DNA of 64,000 bases from Pseudomonadota bacterium (GCA_023422775.1 JAFAGM010000019.1:1-64000), one strand, 5' to 3'. Shown: positions 44,655 through 53,405, counted from the stretch's first letter. The notes: a model not told the origin generated them from the sequence alone. Program-made: numbers and translations.

Positions 44655-44906
44655 ATGGAATCATCAGACCTGTCGCAGCCCGGGATGGCGGAGCGTGCCA
44701 TCGACACCGCGACTGACGTATCCCGCACGCTCACGGAGGCGTCCGCTGCGCTCCGGGCCGCTGTCGACGGTCTCAGCAACGCGATTGCATCGGCGCGGCA
44801 ACCGGGAAAGCCGCTTGCGACGATCGCCGCGATCACCCGCGAAGCGCCGCTCGCCAGCCTGTTCGTCGCGTTTCTGTTTGGGGTCGCGGTCGCACGGCGA
44901 CGCTAG
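44655..44906 (+). CDS. Small DUF883-like helical protein with C-terminal anchor
   Basis: An 83-residue protein: an amphipathic helix (ERAIDTATDVSRTLTEASAA) then a C-terminal hydrophobic segment (APLASLFVAFLFGVAVARRR). This is the layout of ElaB/YqjD-type ribosome- or membrane-associated proteins. The assignment rests on layout, not a strong motif. Confidence 0.6.
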   Translation: MESSDLSQPGMAERAIDTATDVSRTLTEASAALRAAVDGLSNAIASARQPGKPLATIAAITREAPLASLFVAFLFGVAVARRR

Positions 44907-44933
44907 CTCTCACCGTCGGCGCTCGTTACCCTC

Positions 44934-45287
44934 TCAGAATTTTCCCTTCGTTGCATCCTTGGCCGCCGACATGACGCCGCCAGTGATCTGTCGCATATGT
45001 TCACCGGCATTGGTGAACTGGCTGCGCAGGAATTCCGACTGGATCTGCATCGCTTCCTGAAGATCGGTCGCATGAACCAGCTTTCGAGCATGTTCGAATG
45101 CGGCCTTCATGTTCTGTTCGGTGAAGGACAGCGCCTGCCTGGAAATCTCCGTGCCGGCGCCGGGCATCGACGACATGGACTTGCCGGCGGCATCGAAGAA
45201 CATACCAAACGCCTTCTCCGCCTGATCGATGGTTTTTTCGGCCAGATCGCGCAATTCGGCCGGGACTTCGAGTTTCGGTTCAATCAT
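44934..45287 (-). CDS. Phasin family protein
   Basis: A 117-residue helical protein of the phasin_2 type: PAELRDLAEKTIDQAEKAFG, TEISRQALSFTEQNMKAAFE and TDLQEAMQIQSEFLRSQFTN. Phasins coat polyhydroxyalkanoate granules. The ATG at 45287 has TTGGAG about nine bases upstream. It converges on the DUF883-like gene. Confidence 0.9.
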   Translation of the reverse strand: MIEPKLEVPAELRDLAEKTIDQAEKAFGMFFDAAGKSMSSMPGAGTEISRQALSFTEQNMKAAFEHARKLVHATDLQEAMQIQSEFLRSQFTNAGEHMRQITGGVMSAAKDATKGKF

Positions 45288-45595
45288 GATCGCCATCTCC
45301 AATGTCGCCTTTGGCAGGTTAGCATAATTCCCGGCCGCGTCTTCGCCGCATTAACCAATGTTCGGGCCGGGTTGCGGACCGACCAGACCCCTATCGCCCA
45401 AAGTTCAAGGAATGATTTCCTTTGCACGCACCGAGCCGATTCCAATGGTGGCAGCAGTGTGGCATAGTGATTCGGGGATGGAGATTTGATTGTGGCGTTG
45501 CGTCTCTGGATACGTCTCTCTTGGGACATGGGGATAGGATGCTGCGATCTTTCCGGCCGACGCCGACCTGCACGCGATTTCAAACCAGTATAGAA

Positions 45596-45724
45596 ATGCC
45601 TTGCATGAAATGCGGTGCACAAATGCGCCTCGCCGCAATCGAGCCGCGCGACCAGAACTATGATCTGCTGACCTACCGGTGCGCGCCCTGCGACTCCGGC
45701 GAGAGTTTCCTGAAGCCGCGCTAG
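45596..45724 (+). CDS. Short zinc-ribbon-like protein
   Basis: A 42-residue protein with two CxxC pairs: MPCMKCGAQMRLAAIE and TYRCAPCDSGESF. It probably binds zinc. The frame is open further upstream, and the start is uncertain since no clear ribosome site precedes the ATG. Function is unknown. Confidence 0.55.
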   Translation: MPCMKCGAQMRLAAIEPRDQNYDLLTYRCAPCDSGESFLKPR

Positions 45725-45732
45725 CGAAATTC

Positions 45733-45936
45733 CTACCCGTTCACCGCGGCAATGCCTGCCGGGGTCAACACGGGTCCTTCGTCACGCACGTCGATCAGGC
45801 CGAGGTCCTTCAGTACCGTCAGATCTTCGTCGCTGACAGGCGACATCTTCAGCCTGCGCGCCTGTATATCCCGCAATGTCCAGCGAAGACCGATAGCCCT
45901 CTCGAGGCTGAGTTCAGCAAAGGGATTGTCCGCCAT
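45733..45936 (-). CDS. Small hypothetical protein
   Basis: A 67-residue protein: NPFAELSLERAIGLRWTLRD, then VSDEDLTVLKDLGLIDVRDE, a pattern like a short winged-helix half. Similar small proteins occur in Bradyrhizobium (from memory). Function is unknown. Confidence 0.6.
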   Translation of the reverse strand: MADNPFAELSLERAIGLRWTLRDIQARRLKMSPVSDEDLTVLKDLGLIDVRDEGPVLTPAGIAAVNG

Positions 45937-46107
45937 TGTCGTTCGATTACAGGTTCACCGGAATCAGGTTTGTCTTGCTGCGGCACCTCTTTGGGCGCGC
46001 ATGACAATGCGTCAATCGCCGCCGTGTTCCGGTCAGCGACAATTCAATGGCTCGACAGGCACACCGCGGGCAGCTGCGCCTGGCGCGGGGCCAGCCGGCT
46101 GCCTTCA

Positions 46108-47241
46108 TCAGTAGCGATAGGGCTCGATATCCAGTAGCGGAAACGCGCTGAACACGCTCGGCGGATTGGTCGGTGTCGCCGCGTGCAAATAAGACTTGTT
46201 CAGTTCGCCGAAGCTGGTGACGCCAAGGAGTCCGAGACAGCGGATCACTTCGTCCTCCAGCAATTCCAGCATCCGCACGATCCCCGCCTCGCCCGCGGCG
46301 GCAAGCGCCCAGCATTGCAGGCGGCCGATCCCGACCAGATCTGCACCGGAGGCGATCGCCTTGACGATGTCGGTGCCACGGCAGAACGAGCCATCGACCA
46401 TGATCTTGGCGCGGCCGGCAACGGCATCAACGATTTCGGGCAGCACGTGCATCGAACCGCGGCCGTGATCGAGTTGCCGTCCGCCATGGTTCGATACGTA
46501 GATCCAATCCACGCCGTGATCGAGTGCGATGATGGCGTCTTCCGCAGTGGCGATACCCTTGATCACCAGCGGTATCTTGTACTTGTCCTTGATCAGCTTC
46601 ACGGTGCGCCATTCCAGCCCTTTCTGGAAGTCCCCACCCGTGGCACGGATGCGGCTCTCGCGGACGTATCGTTTGGCGATATCGCGTTCTCTCCGGCTGT
46701 AATGCGCGGTATCGACGGTCAGGCAGAACGCGGCATAGCCGTTATCGATCGTCCGGCTGACAACATCCTCGACAAAGGCGTCGTCGCCGCGGACATAGAG
46801 CTGATAGATACGGAGCGCGTCGGGCGCGGCCTTGGCCGTCGCCTCCAGCCCGGGCTCGGACACCGAACTCAGCATGTGGGAGGCGCCGAACTGCCCTACC
46901 CCGCGCGCGACCGCGGCGCCTGAATCGGGGTCGAAAATCTCGAGCGCGCCGACCGGCGCGATCATGACCGGCAGGCGCAGGCGGCGTCCGAACAGTTCGG
47001 TGGACGTGTCGACCTTGGCAACATTTCGCAGCACCCGCGGTCGGAATGCAATCTCGTCCAACGCCATCCGGTTGCGGCGCATCGTGGTCTCGGTCTCCGC
47101 AGCGCCAACGATGTAATCCCAGGCGTTCTGGTTGAGCCGGGAACGGGCCTTCCGCACGAACTCGTGGAGGTTTTGAAATTCCTCGCCGCTGGCGCCGAGT
47201 TCTACATTCCGCGTCGGCCGAATGGGCGTCCCGTCATTCAT
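46108..47241 (-). CDS. FMN-dependent alpha-hydroxy acid oxidase/dehydrogenase
   Basis: A 377-residue TIM-barrel flavoenzyme of the lactate/glycolate/mandelate oxidase family. NAWDYIVGAAETETTMRRNR is the N-terminal block; LPVMIAPVGALEIFDPDSGA contacts FMN, and WIYVSNHGGRQLDHGRGSMH holds the catalytic His and Arg. It oxidises an L-2-hydroxy acid to the 2-oxo acid. Membrane-loop residues of L-lactate dehydrogenase are not evident, so the electron acceptor is uncertain. GGGAGAG precedes the ATG at 47241. Confidence 0.93.
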   Translation of the reverse strand: MNDGTPIRPTRNVELGASGEEFQNLHEFVRKARSRLNQNAWDYIVGAAETETTMRRNRMALDEIAFRPRVLRNVAKVDTSTELFGRRLRLPVMIAPVGALEIFDPDSGAAVARGVGQFGASHMLSSVSEPGLEATAKAAPDALRIYQLYVRGDDAFVEDVVSRTIDNGYAAFCLTVDTAHYSRRERDIAKRYVRESRIRATGGDFQKGLEWRTVKLIKDKYKIPLVIKGIATAEDAIIALDHGVDWIYVSNHGGRQLDHGRGSMHVLPEIVDAVAGRAKIMVDGSFCRGTDIVKAIASGADLVGIGRLQCWALAAAGEAGIVRMLELLEDEVIRCLGLLGVTSFGELNKSYLHAATPTNPPSVFSAFPLLDIEPYRY

Positions 47242-47395
47242 GGTGTTTCTCTCCCGTTTTGGCGGCACATTAGCCGCAGACAAACGGGAAAAGCTACCGC
47301 TTTGAACGGGTTAAACGGATGCGAGAATGGGAGGCTGCCATACGCTGGCGGGCTGGATCGGGGCAGGGAAAAAATCTCTCTTCGGGATTCTGCCC

Positions 47396-48667
47396 TCAGG
47401 CCGTATTGCCAGCCTTTCCGAAAGCTCCAGCCTCGGCCAGGGCCGCGATACGACGGTCATCGTAACCGAGGGTCTTTCGAAGCACCTCCTCGGTATGTTC
47501 GCCGAGCAGCGGCGCCGCGACGGGATCGATGGTCGGCGTCAGGCTCATATGAAGCGGCGTTTCGATGTTGGGCACCGTCCCCGCGGTCGGATGCGGGATC
47601 CGGCTGAGGCGATGGCGGTCGCGCACTTCCGGTGCATTGAAGCCTTCTTCCACCGTCCGCAGATACCCGACCGGGATATTGGCCTTCTTCATCTTGGCCA
47701 TCCAGTGCTCAAGGCTGTCGCTCGCAAAGACACCTGCGATGATGGCCCGCAACTTTTCCTTGTTGGCCGTTCGCTGCTTCCGATGGGCGAATTCGGGATC
47801 GGTGACAAGGTCCGGCCGATCGAGCACGTCGGTCACCAGCCGACGGTAAAGCCGATCGTTGGCGCAGGCCATATAGAGCGGCCCATCGGAGGCTTGATAG
47901 ACCCCGACCGTGGGCGACCCGTTCGGTGAATTTCCGAACCGGCCCGGGTTCGCGCCACTGATCAGATAGGCCATGCCGTAGAAACCGGTCATCGCCACCG
48001 CGGTGTCGATCAGCGCGACCTCTACCTGCTGGCCGCGGCCCAGCCGGTCCCGGGCGATCAACGCCAGCAGGATCGCATTGCAGGCCGACATGCCCGTCGC
48101 CAAGTCGACGATCGGCGGCCCCGTACGCACCGGCTCCCCGTCCGGAAAGCCATTGAGCGACATGAAACCGCTTTCAGCCTGCGTGATCGGATCGAAGCCG
48201 GGGCGCAGGGCCCACTCTCCCTTGCGGCCGTAGGCCGAGATCGAGCAATAGATCAGGCGCGGATTGCTTGGCGCGACCGACGCATAGTCGAGACCGAACT
48301 TCTTCATCACGCCGCCGGAGAAATTCTCCACCACCACGTCGGCCTTCGCGATCAGCTCGCGCGCAACCTCCAGCGCCGCCGGATTGTTGAAATCGAGCAC
48401 GATGCCGCGCTTGTTCCGGTTCAAACTGAGAAAGGCCGCGCTCTCGCCACCGATTTCAGCGTGTTCATAGTGGCGGGTATCGTCGCCACCCTCGGGATTC
48501 TCAATCTTGATGACCTCGGCGCCAAAATCGGCCAGCGTTTGCGTGCAGGCGGGCCCGGCGACAACCCGGGTGAAGTCGACGACCAGCAGACCATCCAAGG
48601 CTCTCGGTTCGCCCTGTGCGCGCGGCGTTCGCTCCGGCAATTGCGGTCTGGCAGTCATTTCCGGCAT
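47396..48667 (-). CDS. CaiB/BaiF-family (class III) CoA-transferase
   Basis: A 423-residue formyl-CoA-transferase-type protein: LLVVDFTRVVAGPACTQTLA, DFGAEVIKIENPEGGDDTRH and AAFLSLNRNKRGIVLDF form the N-terminal CoA-binding fold. GPPIVDLATGMSACNAILLA holds the conserved Asp that forms the acyl anhydride. It transfers CoA between carboxylic acids. It is 154 bp upstream of the oxidase gene on the same strand and may be in the same transcript. Confidence 0.93.
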   Translation of the reverse strand: MPEMTARPQLPERTPRAQGEPRALDGLLVVDFTRVVAGPACTQTLADFGAEVIKIENPEGGDDTRHYEHAEIGGESAAFLSLNRNKRGIVLDFNNPAALEVARELIAKADVVVENFSGGVMKKFGLDYASVAPSNPRLIYCSISAYGRKGEWALRPGFDPITQAESGFMSLNGFPDGEPVRTGPPIVDLATGMSACNAILLALIARDRLGRGQQVEVALIDTAVAMTGFYGMAYLISGANPGRFGNSPNGSPTVGVYQASDGPLYMACANDRLYRRLVTDVLDRPDLVTDPEFAHRKQRTANKEKLRAIIAGVFASDSLEHWMAKMKKANIPVGYLRTVEEGFNAPEVRDRHRLSRIPHPTAGTVPNIETPLHMSLTPTIDPVAAPLLGEHTEEVLRKTLGYDDRRIAALAEAGAFGKAGNTA

Positions 48668-48902
48668 TTCCCCTCGTTATTTTGCCTGATGAAACCGGCG
48701 ACAATCGCCGCGACAGGCAATTTCGGGTCTTTTTACCGGAAGCAGACGGTGTGCACCAAACCCCGATTTTGCAGGGCGGGAGCTGCCGCTGACATAGCTC
48801 TTGGGCTCCAGGGCATGGCTTTCTGCAAGACTCCGCCGCGCGATCCGGGGGATCTAGCGGCGGGTGACGTTCACAAAGCGGCTGACGCTGCGGAAGTGCG
48901 AC

Positions 48903-49312
48903 CTATTCGGTGATCATTTCACCGGAACCGCCGAGCTCGGCCGGAAAGTCCTTCAGGTTCGGCAGTCCGTCTCGCATCGGCAGCACCGTCTCGGCGTAGT
49001 TGACATGGACGCCGGGTGCGAAGGCAAGGGTCGGAAGCGTGGCTGCGAAGACATCGACGAGCCCAAGCGTCGGGTGATTGGTCATCAGATGCCCACCGCA
49101 CTTGGCGCAGTACTTGCGCTCGCTGGCGTCTTCGCGAACGTCGCAACGTGCTCCTTCCCGGCCGTGACCTGAACCGCTTCCGACTTCCAGAGCGTGAACG
49201 CGTTCACGGGACCGCCGGACCAGGAGCGGCAATGGCAATAGCCCATTCCCTCCGGAGTACCCGTGACCTGCACTTCGACGGCCCCACAAAGGCAGCTTCC
49301 AGTATGCGTCAT
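48903..49312 (-). pseudogene. GFA-family (glutathione-dependent formaldehyde-activating) gene with a frameshift
   Basis: From the ATG at 49312 the frame reads MTHTGSCLCGAVEVQVTGTP and YCHCRSWSGGPVNAFTLWKS up to EHVATFAKT near 49130. The rest of the domain, ASERKYCAKCGGHLMTNHPT and VLPMRDGLPNLKDFPAELGG, continues in another frame to 48903. All zinc cysteines are present across the two frames, so a single one- or two-base error would restore a protein of about 136 residues. It follows the mddA-like gene by 35 bp. Confidence 0.85.
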
Positions 49313-49347
49313 GACTTCGTGTCTCCTTGCGGACGATCGGGTAGCTC

Positions 49348-50124
49348 TCAGATCGATTTGCGCCACGGGAGGAGCATGGAGACCCGTTCCCGGTACTGGC
49401 GGTATTCATCGCCGAACATCCCGACGAGATCCCGCTCCTCGAGCGCAATGCCGACGAAGATGTAGGCCGTGGTCACCGCGGCGAACAGCAGGTGCCCGGC
49501 GCTCATCACAGGGGCAGCCCAGAACGCGATGATGAACCCGAGATAGATCGGGTGCCGAACGAAACTGTAGAGGAACGGCGTGCGGAACACTGGCGCCGGC
49601 ATCTCCCGGCCGACCAGATTGTTGGCGACCTGATGCAAGCCGAACAGTTCGAAATGATTGATCATGAACGTGCTCGTGAACACGATCACCCAGCCGATGA
49701 ACGACAGCGTCGCAATGGCGGCGGCCATTCCGGGCTCTCCGACGCTCCAGATCACGGTCGGCATCGGGCGCCATTGCCAGAACAACAGCAGCAGCGTCAG
49801 GCTAGCGCACAGTACATAGGTACTGCGCTCGATCGACTTGGGAATAAACTTCGTCCACCATTGCTTGAACGACTTTCGCGCCATGACGCTATGTTGAATG
49901 GCGAACAAAGACATTAGCGCCAGATTGACGATGATTGCTTCAAATGCTGGTGATTTCGAGCCTGTATCGATGTCTTTCGGCACGACGAGCCCCGATACGA
50001 AGCCGATGGCGTACAAAATCGTGAAGAGAAATGTGAGATAGGCCACAGCGCCGAACAAAAATGCAGTGCTCTTTGCCATTCGATTGCCCGGCGCCGCCGG
50101 GCCAATGGTTTGGGTCTGGCTCAT
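49348..50124 (-). CDS. mddA: MddA-like methanethiol S-methyltransferase
   Basis: A 258-residue integral membrane protein of the isoprenylcysteine-carboxyl-methyltransferase/NnrU fold with about six membrane segments. The block FAIQHSVMARKSFKQWWTKF, the SIERSTYVLCASLTLLLLFW segment and the C-terminal SFVRHPIYLGFIIAFWAAPV plus LEERDLVGMFGDEYRQYRER are the SAM-binding and family marks. The match to MddA, which makes dimethyl sulfide from methanethiol, is by pattern; another thiol methyltransferase is possible. Confidence 0.8.
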   Translation of the reverse strand: MSQTQTIGPAAPGNRMAKSTAFLFGAVAYLTFLFTILYAIGFVSGLVVPKDIDTGSKSPAFEAIIVNLALMSLFAIQHSVMARKSFKQWWTKFIPKSIERSTYVLCASLTLLLLFWQWRPMPTVIWSVGEPGMAAAIATLSFIGWVIVFTSTFMINHFELFGLHQVANNLVGREMPAPVFRTPFLYSFVRHPIYLGFIIAFWAAPVMSAGHLLFAAVTTAYIFVGIALEERDLVGMFGDEYRQYRERVSMLLPWRKSI

Positions 50125-50258
50125 GACTAAAACTCCGCTCCAGGCAATGAGGGTCGCAATTCCTGGTTTTCTCAGGATGCAGCAAAAGCGGGCACAAGGC
50201 TTTGCCTGACGCTTGATCTCTCCATGAGATTCTCTTTAGAAAGCATGCGACAACGCAC

Positions 50259-50977
50259 GTGAAATTCAGCTTCGACAATCACATCCTCGATACAGAACTT
50301 CGTGAGTGCGCCGCGACCAGGAACTGGTTGCGATGCGGCCGCAGGTCTTCGACTTGCTGGCGCACTTGTTGAAGCACCGCCACCAGGTCGTCAGCCGGGC
50401 GAATCTCATCGAGCTGGTGTAGGGAGGCCGGATCGTCTCCGATCCGATTGCCGCCGATAGCGAGGATGCATGGGCGCACACCGCGCTCGGTAGTGTTTAT
50501 TTCTCCACGCGCCGTCTTGATCATTCGCTGGGCGAGTTCGAAATGGCGCTACAGCTCAATCCGAACTTCTCGCTGGCGCAGGGATACTACGCCCTGACGC
50601 TATCCTATTGCGGGCGATGGCAGGACGCCTACGCGGCAACGCAACGCGCCATCCGCCAGAGCCCGCGCGACCCCTCCTCCGCCATCTATTACGGCGTTGC
50701 CGCCTACGCCCGGTTCGTCGGCAGGAACTATCCGGAGGCGATCGCGCTGGCGCGCGAGGCGCCCCGCCAGCGTGGCGACCTCAGCGGCGCCTATCGCGTG
50801 CTCACGGTCGCCGCCGGGATGACCGGCCAGATCGAGCTGGCCCGAACGGCGCTACAGGAGTTGCGCCGCACCCAGCCCAACATTTCGCTGGCCTGGATCG
50901 CGACCCAACTGCCCTGGAAGCTCGACGCATATCGCGAGCACTACCTGGAAGGCTTTCGCCGCGCCGGGCTGGAATAG
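50259..50977 (+). pseudogene. Decayed winged-helix/TPR transcription regulator (CadC-like)
   Basis: The N-terminal part encodes an OmpR-type winged helix: MRPQVFDLLAHLLKHRHQVV then SRANLIELV, a TAG where the usual Trp stands, and GGRIVSD. It starts in another frame at FSFDNHILDTELRE. After an internal deletion it continues with TPR repeats (DAWAHTALGSVYFSTRRLDH, LNPNFSLAQGYYALTLSYCG) to a stop at 50977. The intact family has 500-600 residues; here a frameshift, a nonsense codon and a large deletion are all present. A frame from 50543 encodes the TPR part alone and might be expressed. Confidence 0.8.
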
Positions 50978-51040
50978 AAGCGTCCGGTCCGGGCGTCCTG
51001 CGTCGTCCGGACCAGCGCCACCACCCGTGACCGCAGGTCG

Positions 51041-51616
51041 TCAGCGTGGGATATTCCTGACGGGAACTGGATGCTCGGTGGCATACCCATAGAGCAGCGC
51101 CAGCCGGTCAAGGCATTCGCGGAATCGTCGCGAGAAATAATCGTTCCAGCGCTGGGTACGCAGGCCCCGCCGCAATCCGACCTGTTCCATGGTAAGACCC
51201 TGGACCAGAACGTCATGCACCAGTGCCGAACCATCGGCGCCCAGTTCGCGCTCGGCCCTGTTCAGCCGCAGCACGGCCTTGCGCTGGCTTTCGGTGATCG
51301 GCTCGCGCTTCTGCCCGCCATCGACATATTCCCGGGTCGGATCGACCGCGCGCGGGCCGCGTTCCGCCTTCTCCCAGTCGGCCTGGAAAGCACGACCGCC
51401 CTGATACTGCGCCTCGTCGATCTGGCGATGCGAGTGCAGCCGGCCGAGCGGATCGTTGCGGATCGAACGGATCGCAACAATCTTCTCGCCCGGCTCCAGC
51501 GCGAGCGGGTTATCGACCTCGACGGTCGCGACATCGGCATTGCGTAGCAGGTCCCTCGCGCGGCGGTCGTGCGCTTTCGCGGGGCCATACGGCTTCTTGC
51601 GTTTGGCTTTCGGCAT
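51041..51616 (-). CDS. Unknown protein with helix-turn-helix-like C-terminus
   Basis: A 191-residue basic protein. The N-terminus is Lys-rich (MPKAKRKKPYGPAKAHDRRA); the C-terminal 60 residues (ALVHDVLVQGLTMEQVGLRR and NDYFSRRFRECLDRLALLYG) resemble a sigma-like or DUF6456-type helix-turn-helix. It lies 50 bp downstream of the GcrA-like gene on the same strand, in the operon opposite the repressor. Confidence 0.6.
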   Translation of the reverse strand: MPKAKRKKPYGPAKAHDRRARDLLRNADVATVEVDNPLALEPGEKIVAIRSIRNDPLGRLHSHRQIDEAQYQGGRAFQADWEKAERGPRAVDPTREYVDGGQKREPITESQRKAVLRLNRAERELGADGSALVHDVLVQGLTMEQVGLRRGLRTQRWNDYFSRRFRECLDRLALLYGYATEHPVPVRNIPR

Positions 51617-51666
51617 GGGTAGCGAACTCCTCTAAAATGGGGCGTGCAAGCGTGGTCTAGCGATAC

Positions 51667-52200
51667 TCATGCCGCCTCGACGACTCGCAGCCAGACAGTG
51701 CTCATCAGGCACTCCAGCGGCGGGGTCGGGATACGACTCAAATGGAAATGCGGCGTGCAGTAGCTCGAACCAGCGCGGCGCGGGTGGCCGCAGAAGGTGA
51801 TCGCCTCGTCCTCCCCGTCTCCGCCATAAGGATACCGGCAATCGCCATGCGCCAAATCGATCAACGAGAGATGCCGCGGCTCGATATTGACGCAGCGCAG
51901 CTTCTTCGGCTTGACCCTCTTGAACACCGGGACCGGCCAGGGAAACGCGGCCATCCTCGCCTCGGTCGGACGAATTTCGCCAATCCCCGGCAGTGTTGCA
52001 GGCCTGGCCTCCAGCGGCGATGCCGGCCGTTCCTCGCCTGCAAGCCCCATACGCCTGGCCCGACCGAGCGCTGCGTTGCGCGAATAGGTGGTGTTGAACC
52101 TTGAATTGATCGCTTTCGCGATCGCCGAAAAGGACATGCCTTTGGCCAGATGCTCTCGCAGAGCGTCCGAGTGCTCGGGCGCCCAGTTTGTGGGTTCCAT
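51667..52200 (-). CDS. GcrA-like cell-cycle/phage regulator
   Basis: A 177-residue protein. The N-terminal helix-turn-helix SDALREHLAKGMSFSAIAKA and TTYSRNAALGRARRMGLAGE, and the C-terminal LAHGDCRYPYGGDGEDEAIT plus FCGHPRRAGSSYCTPHFHLS, are the two conserved parts of GcrA. GcrA binds sigma-70 and methylated DNA; prophage copies are common. It is divergent from the repressor gene, with three operator-like sites between them. Confidence 0.9.
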   Translation of the reverse strand: MEPTNWAPEHSDALREHLAKGMSFSAIAKAINSRFNTTYSRNAALGRARRMGLAGEERPASPLEARPATLPGIGEIRPTEARMAAFPWPVPVFKRVKPKKLRCVNIEPRHLSLIDLAHGDCRYPYGGDGEDEAITFCGHPRRAGSSYCTPHFHLSRIPTPPLECLMSTVWLRVVEAA

Positions 52201-52243
52201 GGTTTTTCCTGCTCTTGTCGACGCCGCCCGACGCTATTGATAA

Positions 52244-52260
52244 TTTCTGATATTCCGAAA
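52244..52260. promoter_or_regulatory. Operator-like palindrome O1
   Basis: TTTCTGATATTCCGAAA, a near-perfect dyad, in the gap between the GcrA-like and repressor genes. Closest of the set to the GcrA-like gene start. Confidence 0.75.
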
Positions 52261-52276
52261 TCAAAGTCAAGCTTGA

Positions 52277-52293
52277 TTTCGGATAATCGGAAT
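52277..52293. promoter_or_regulatory. Operator-like palindrome O2
   Basis: TTTCGGATAATCGGAAT, the same dyad with three changes, centred 33 bp from O1. Confidence 0.65.
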
Positions 52294-52301
52294 TGCTATC
52301 G

Positions 52302-52318
52302 TTTCTGAAATTCGGAAA
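52302..52318. promoter_or_regulatory. Operator-like palindrome O3
   Basis: TTTCTGAAATTCGGAAA, centred 25 bp from O2 and ending 9 bp before the repressor start, so it also covers the ribosome-site region. Confidence 0.75.
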
Positions 52319-52327
52319 GGTCTGACC

Positions 52328-52966
52328 ATGCTGGATATCAGGTTGATCGAACGGGGGCTGGAAAAGCCGGGCAAGACCAAGGGCGGACTCGCTACGGCGA
52401 TGGGCGTTCGCCCAGGTGCGGTCTCAGAGATCCTGTCCGGTATTCGCCTCATCAAGGCGTCGGAGATCGCGCCCATCATGGAGTACCTGGAGCTGAACTC
52501 GGTGCCGATAATGGGCCGGGTTGGCGCCGGCGCCTCGATCGAACCTGAACACGAGCAGGTACCGCCGGAAGGCCTCGGCGAAGTCGAGCTTCCCTTCCCA
52601 ATTGCCGAGGAAACGATCGCCTTCGAGGTGGCCGGCGATTCCATGCTGCCGAAATATGAGAATGGCGATATTATCGTCGTCTATCGCGAGCAGCGTCACC
52701 CGCTGTCGAGCTTCTTCGGGGAAGAAGCCGCCGTTCGCCTGAAGACCGGCGAGCGCTATCTGAAAACGATCGAACGGGGCAAATCCTCGACGTCGGTCAA
52801 TCTTACGAGCTTCAATGCCAAGCCGATCACGGGTGTAAAGCTTGAATGGATCGGCGAGATCTGCGTCACCCTGCCCCGGGGCCAGATCGAGCGGCTGCGC
52901 AACAAGGCAGCCGCCCGAACACGCAAGGCGGCGAAGGCGCAGGGCGGACGCACGCCCGACAAATAG
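52328..52966 (+). CDS. LexA/CI-type S24 repressor
   Basis: A 212-residue protein: an N-terminal helix-turn-helix (KTKGGLATAMGVRPGAVSEI), the cleavage-site region GRVGAGASIEP with Ala67-Gly68, the nucleophile Ser105 in VAGDSMLPKYENGD and the general-base Lys146 in ERYLKTIE. The C-terminal tail is basic. It probably binds the TTTCNGA-type palindromes and is inactivated by RecA-stimulated self-cleavage, as for CI repressors. It is divergent from the GcrA-like operon. Confidence 0.88.
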   Translation: MLDIRLIERGLEKPGKTKGGLATAMGVRPGAVSEILSGIRLIKASEIAPIMEYLELNSVPIMGRVGAGASIEPEHEQVPPEGLGEVELPFPIAEETIAFEVAGDSMLPKYENGDIIVVYREQRHPLSSFFGEEAAVRLKTGERYLKTIERGKSSTSVNLTSFNAKPITGVKLEWIGEICVTLPRGQIERLRNKAAARTRKAAKAQGGRTPDK

Positions 52967-53038
52967 CGAAGCCGCTGGGATTGCTGTACTGGCTGATTCT
53001 GCCCACAGTCAGGCTAGCCTCCTTGCGGCGACGATTCA

Positions 53039-53055
53039 TTTCTGATTTTCCGAAT
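53039..53055. promoter_or_regulatory. Operator-like palindrome O4
   Basis: TTTCTGATTTTCCGAAT, between the repressor gene and the 91-residue gene. Confidence 0.7.
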
Positions 53056-53069
53056 TGCACCTTGACTGA

Positions 53070-53086
53070 TTTCTGATTTTCAGAAA
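53070..53086. promoter_or_regulatory. Operator-like palindrome O5 (perfect dyad)
   Basis: TTTCTGATTTTCAGAAA, a perfect 7+3+7 dyad, 31 bp centre to centre from O4 and 43 bp before the start of the 91-residue gene. Confidence 0.8.
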
Positions 53087-53129
53087 CAATAGTATGTTGA
53101 TTTCAACACGCTGAGGACAGACAGCCAGC

Positions 53130-53405
53130 ATGCAATACTTCGTCGTGATGATCGATTACGGCCGCCGCGGCCGCGAGGCCATCGTCGATCCCGAAATAAC
53201 CAGGCGGGAGGTCATTTCGCGGGTTGCCTCCGGCGAATACAAGAACATCAGCTTCGTTCATGAAATCGTGGGCTCGTCTGTCGAAGATATCACCGCCGAC
53301 GTCATGATCGAGGCTGCGGTGCCGGATCTCAGCGCGACGGAAGCCGATCTGCAGGCCAATCATTTCGATCACCTGCGCGATCTTCGTAAGCACGAAAGCG
53401 CCTGA
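53130..53405 (+). CDS. Small hypothetical protein under repressor control
   Basis: A 91-residue acidic protein: MQYFVVMIDYGRRGREAIVD and RREVISRVASGEYKNISFVH, with a helical C-terminus. No family is recognised. Two operator-like sites directly upstream suggest it belongs to the same regulon as the repressor and the GcrA-like operon. Confidence 0.65.
   Translation: MQYFVVMIDYGRRGREAIVDPEITRREVISRVASGEYKNISFVHEIVGSSVEDITADVMIEAAVPDLSATEADLQANHFDHLRDLRKHESA

Noticed and set aside
45284..45622. Minus-strand frame of 112 codons upstream of the phasin gene
   Set aside because: No recognisable protein features; overlaps the likely phasin promoter and lacks a convincing ribosome site.
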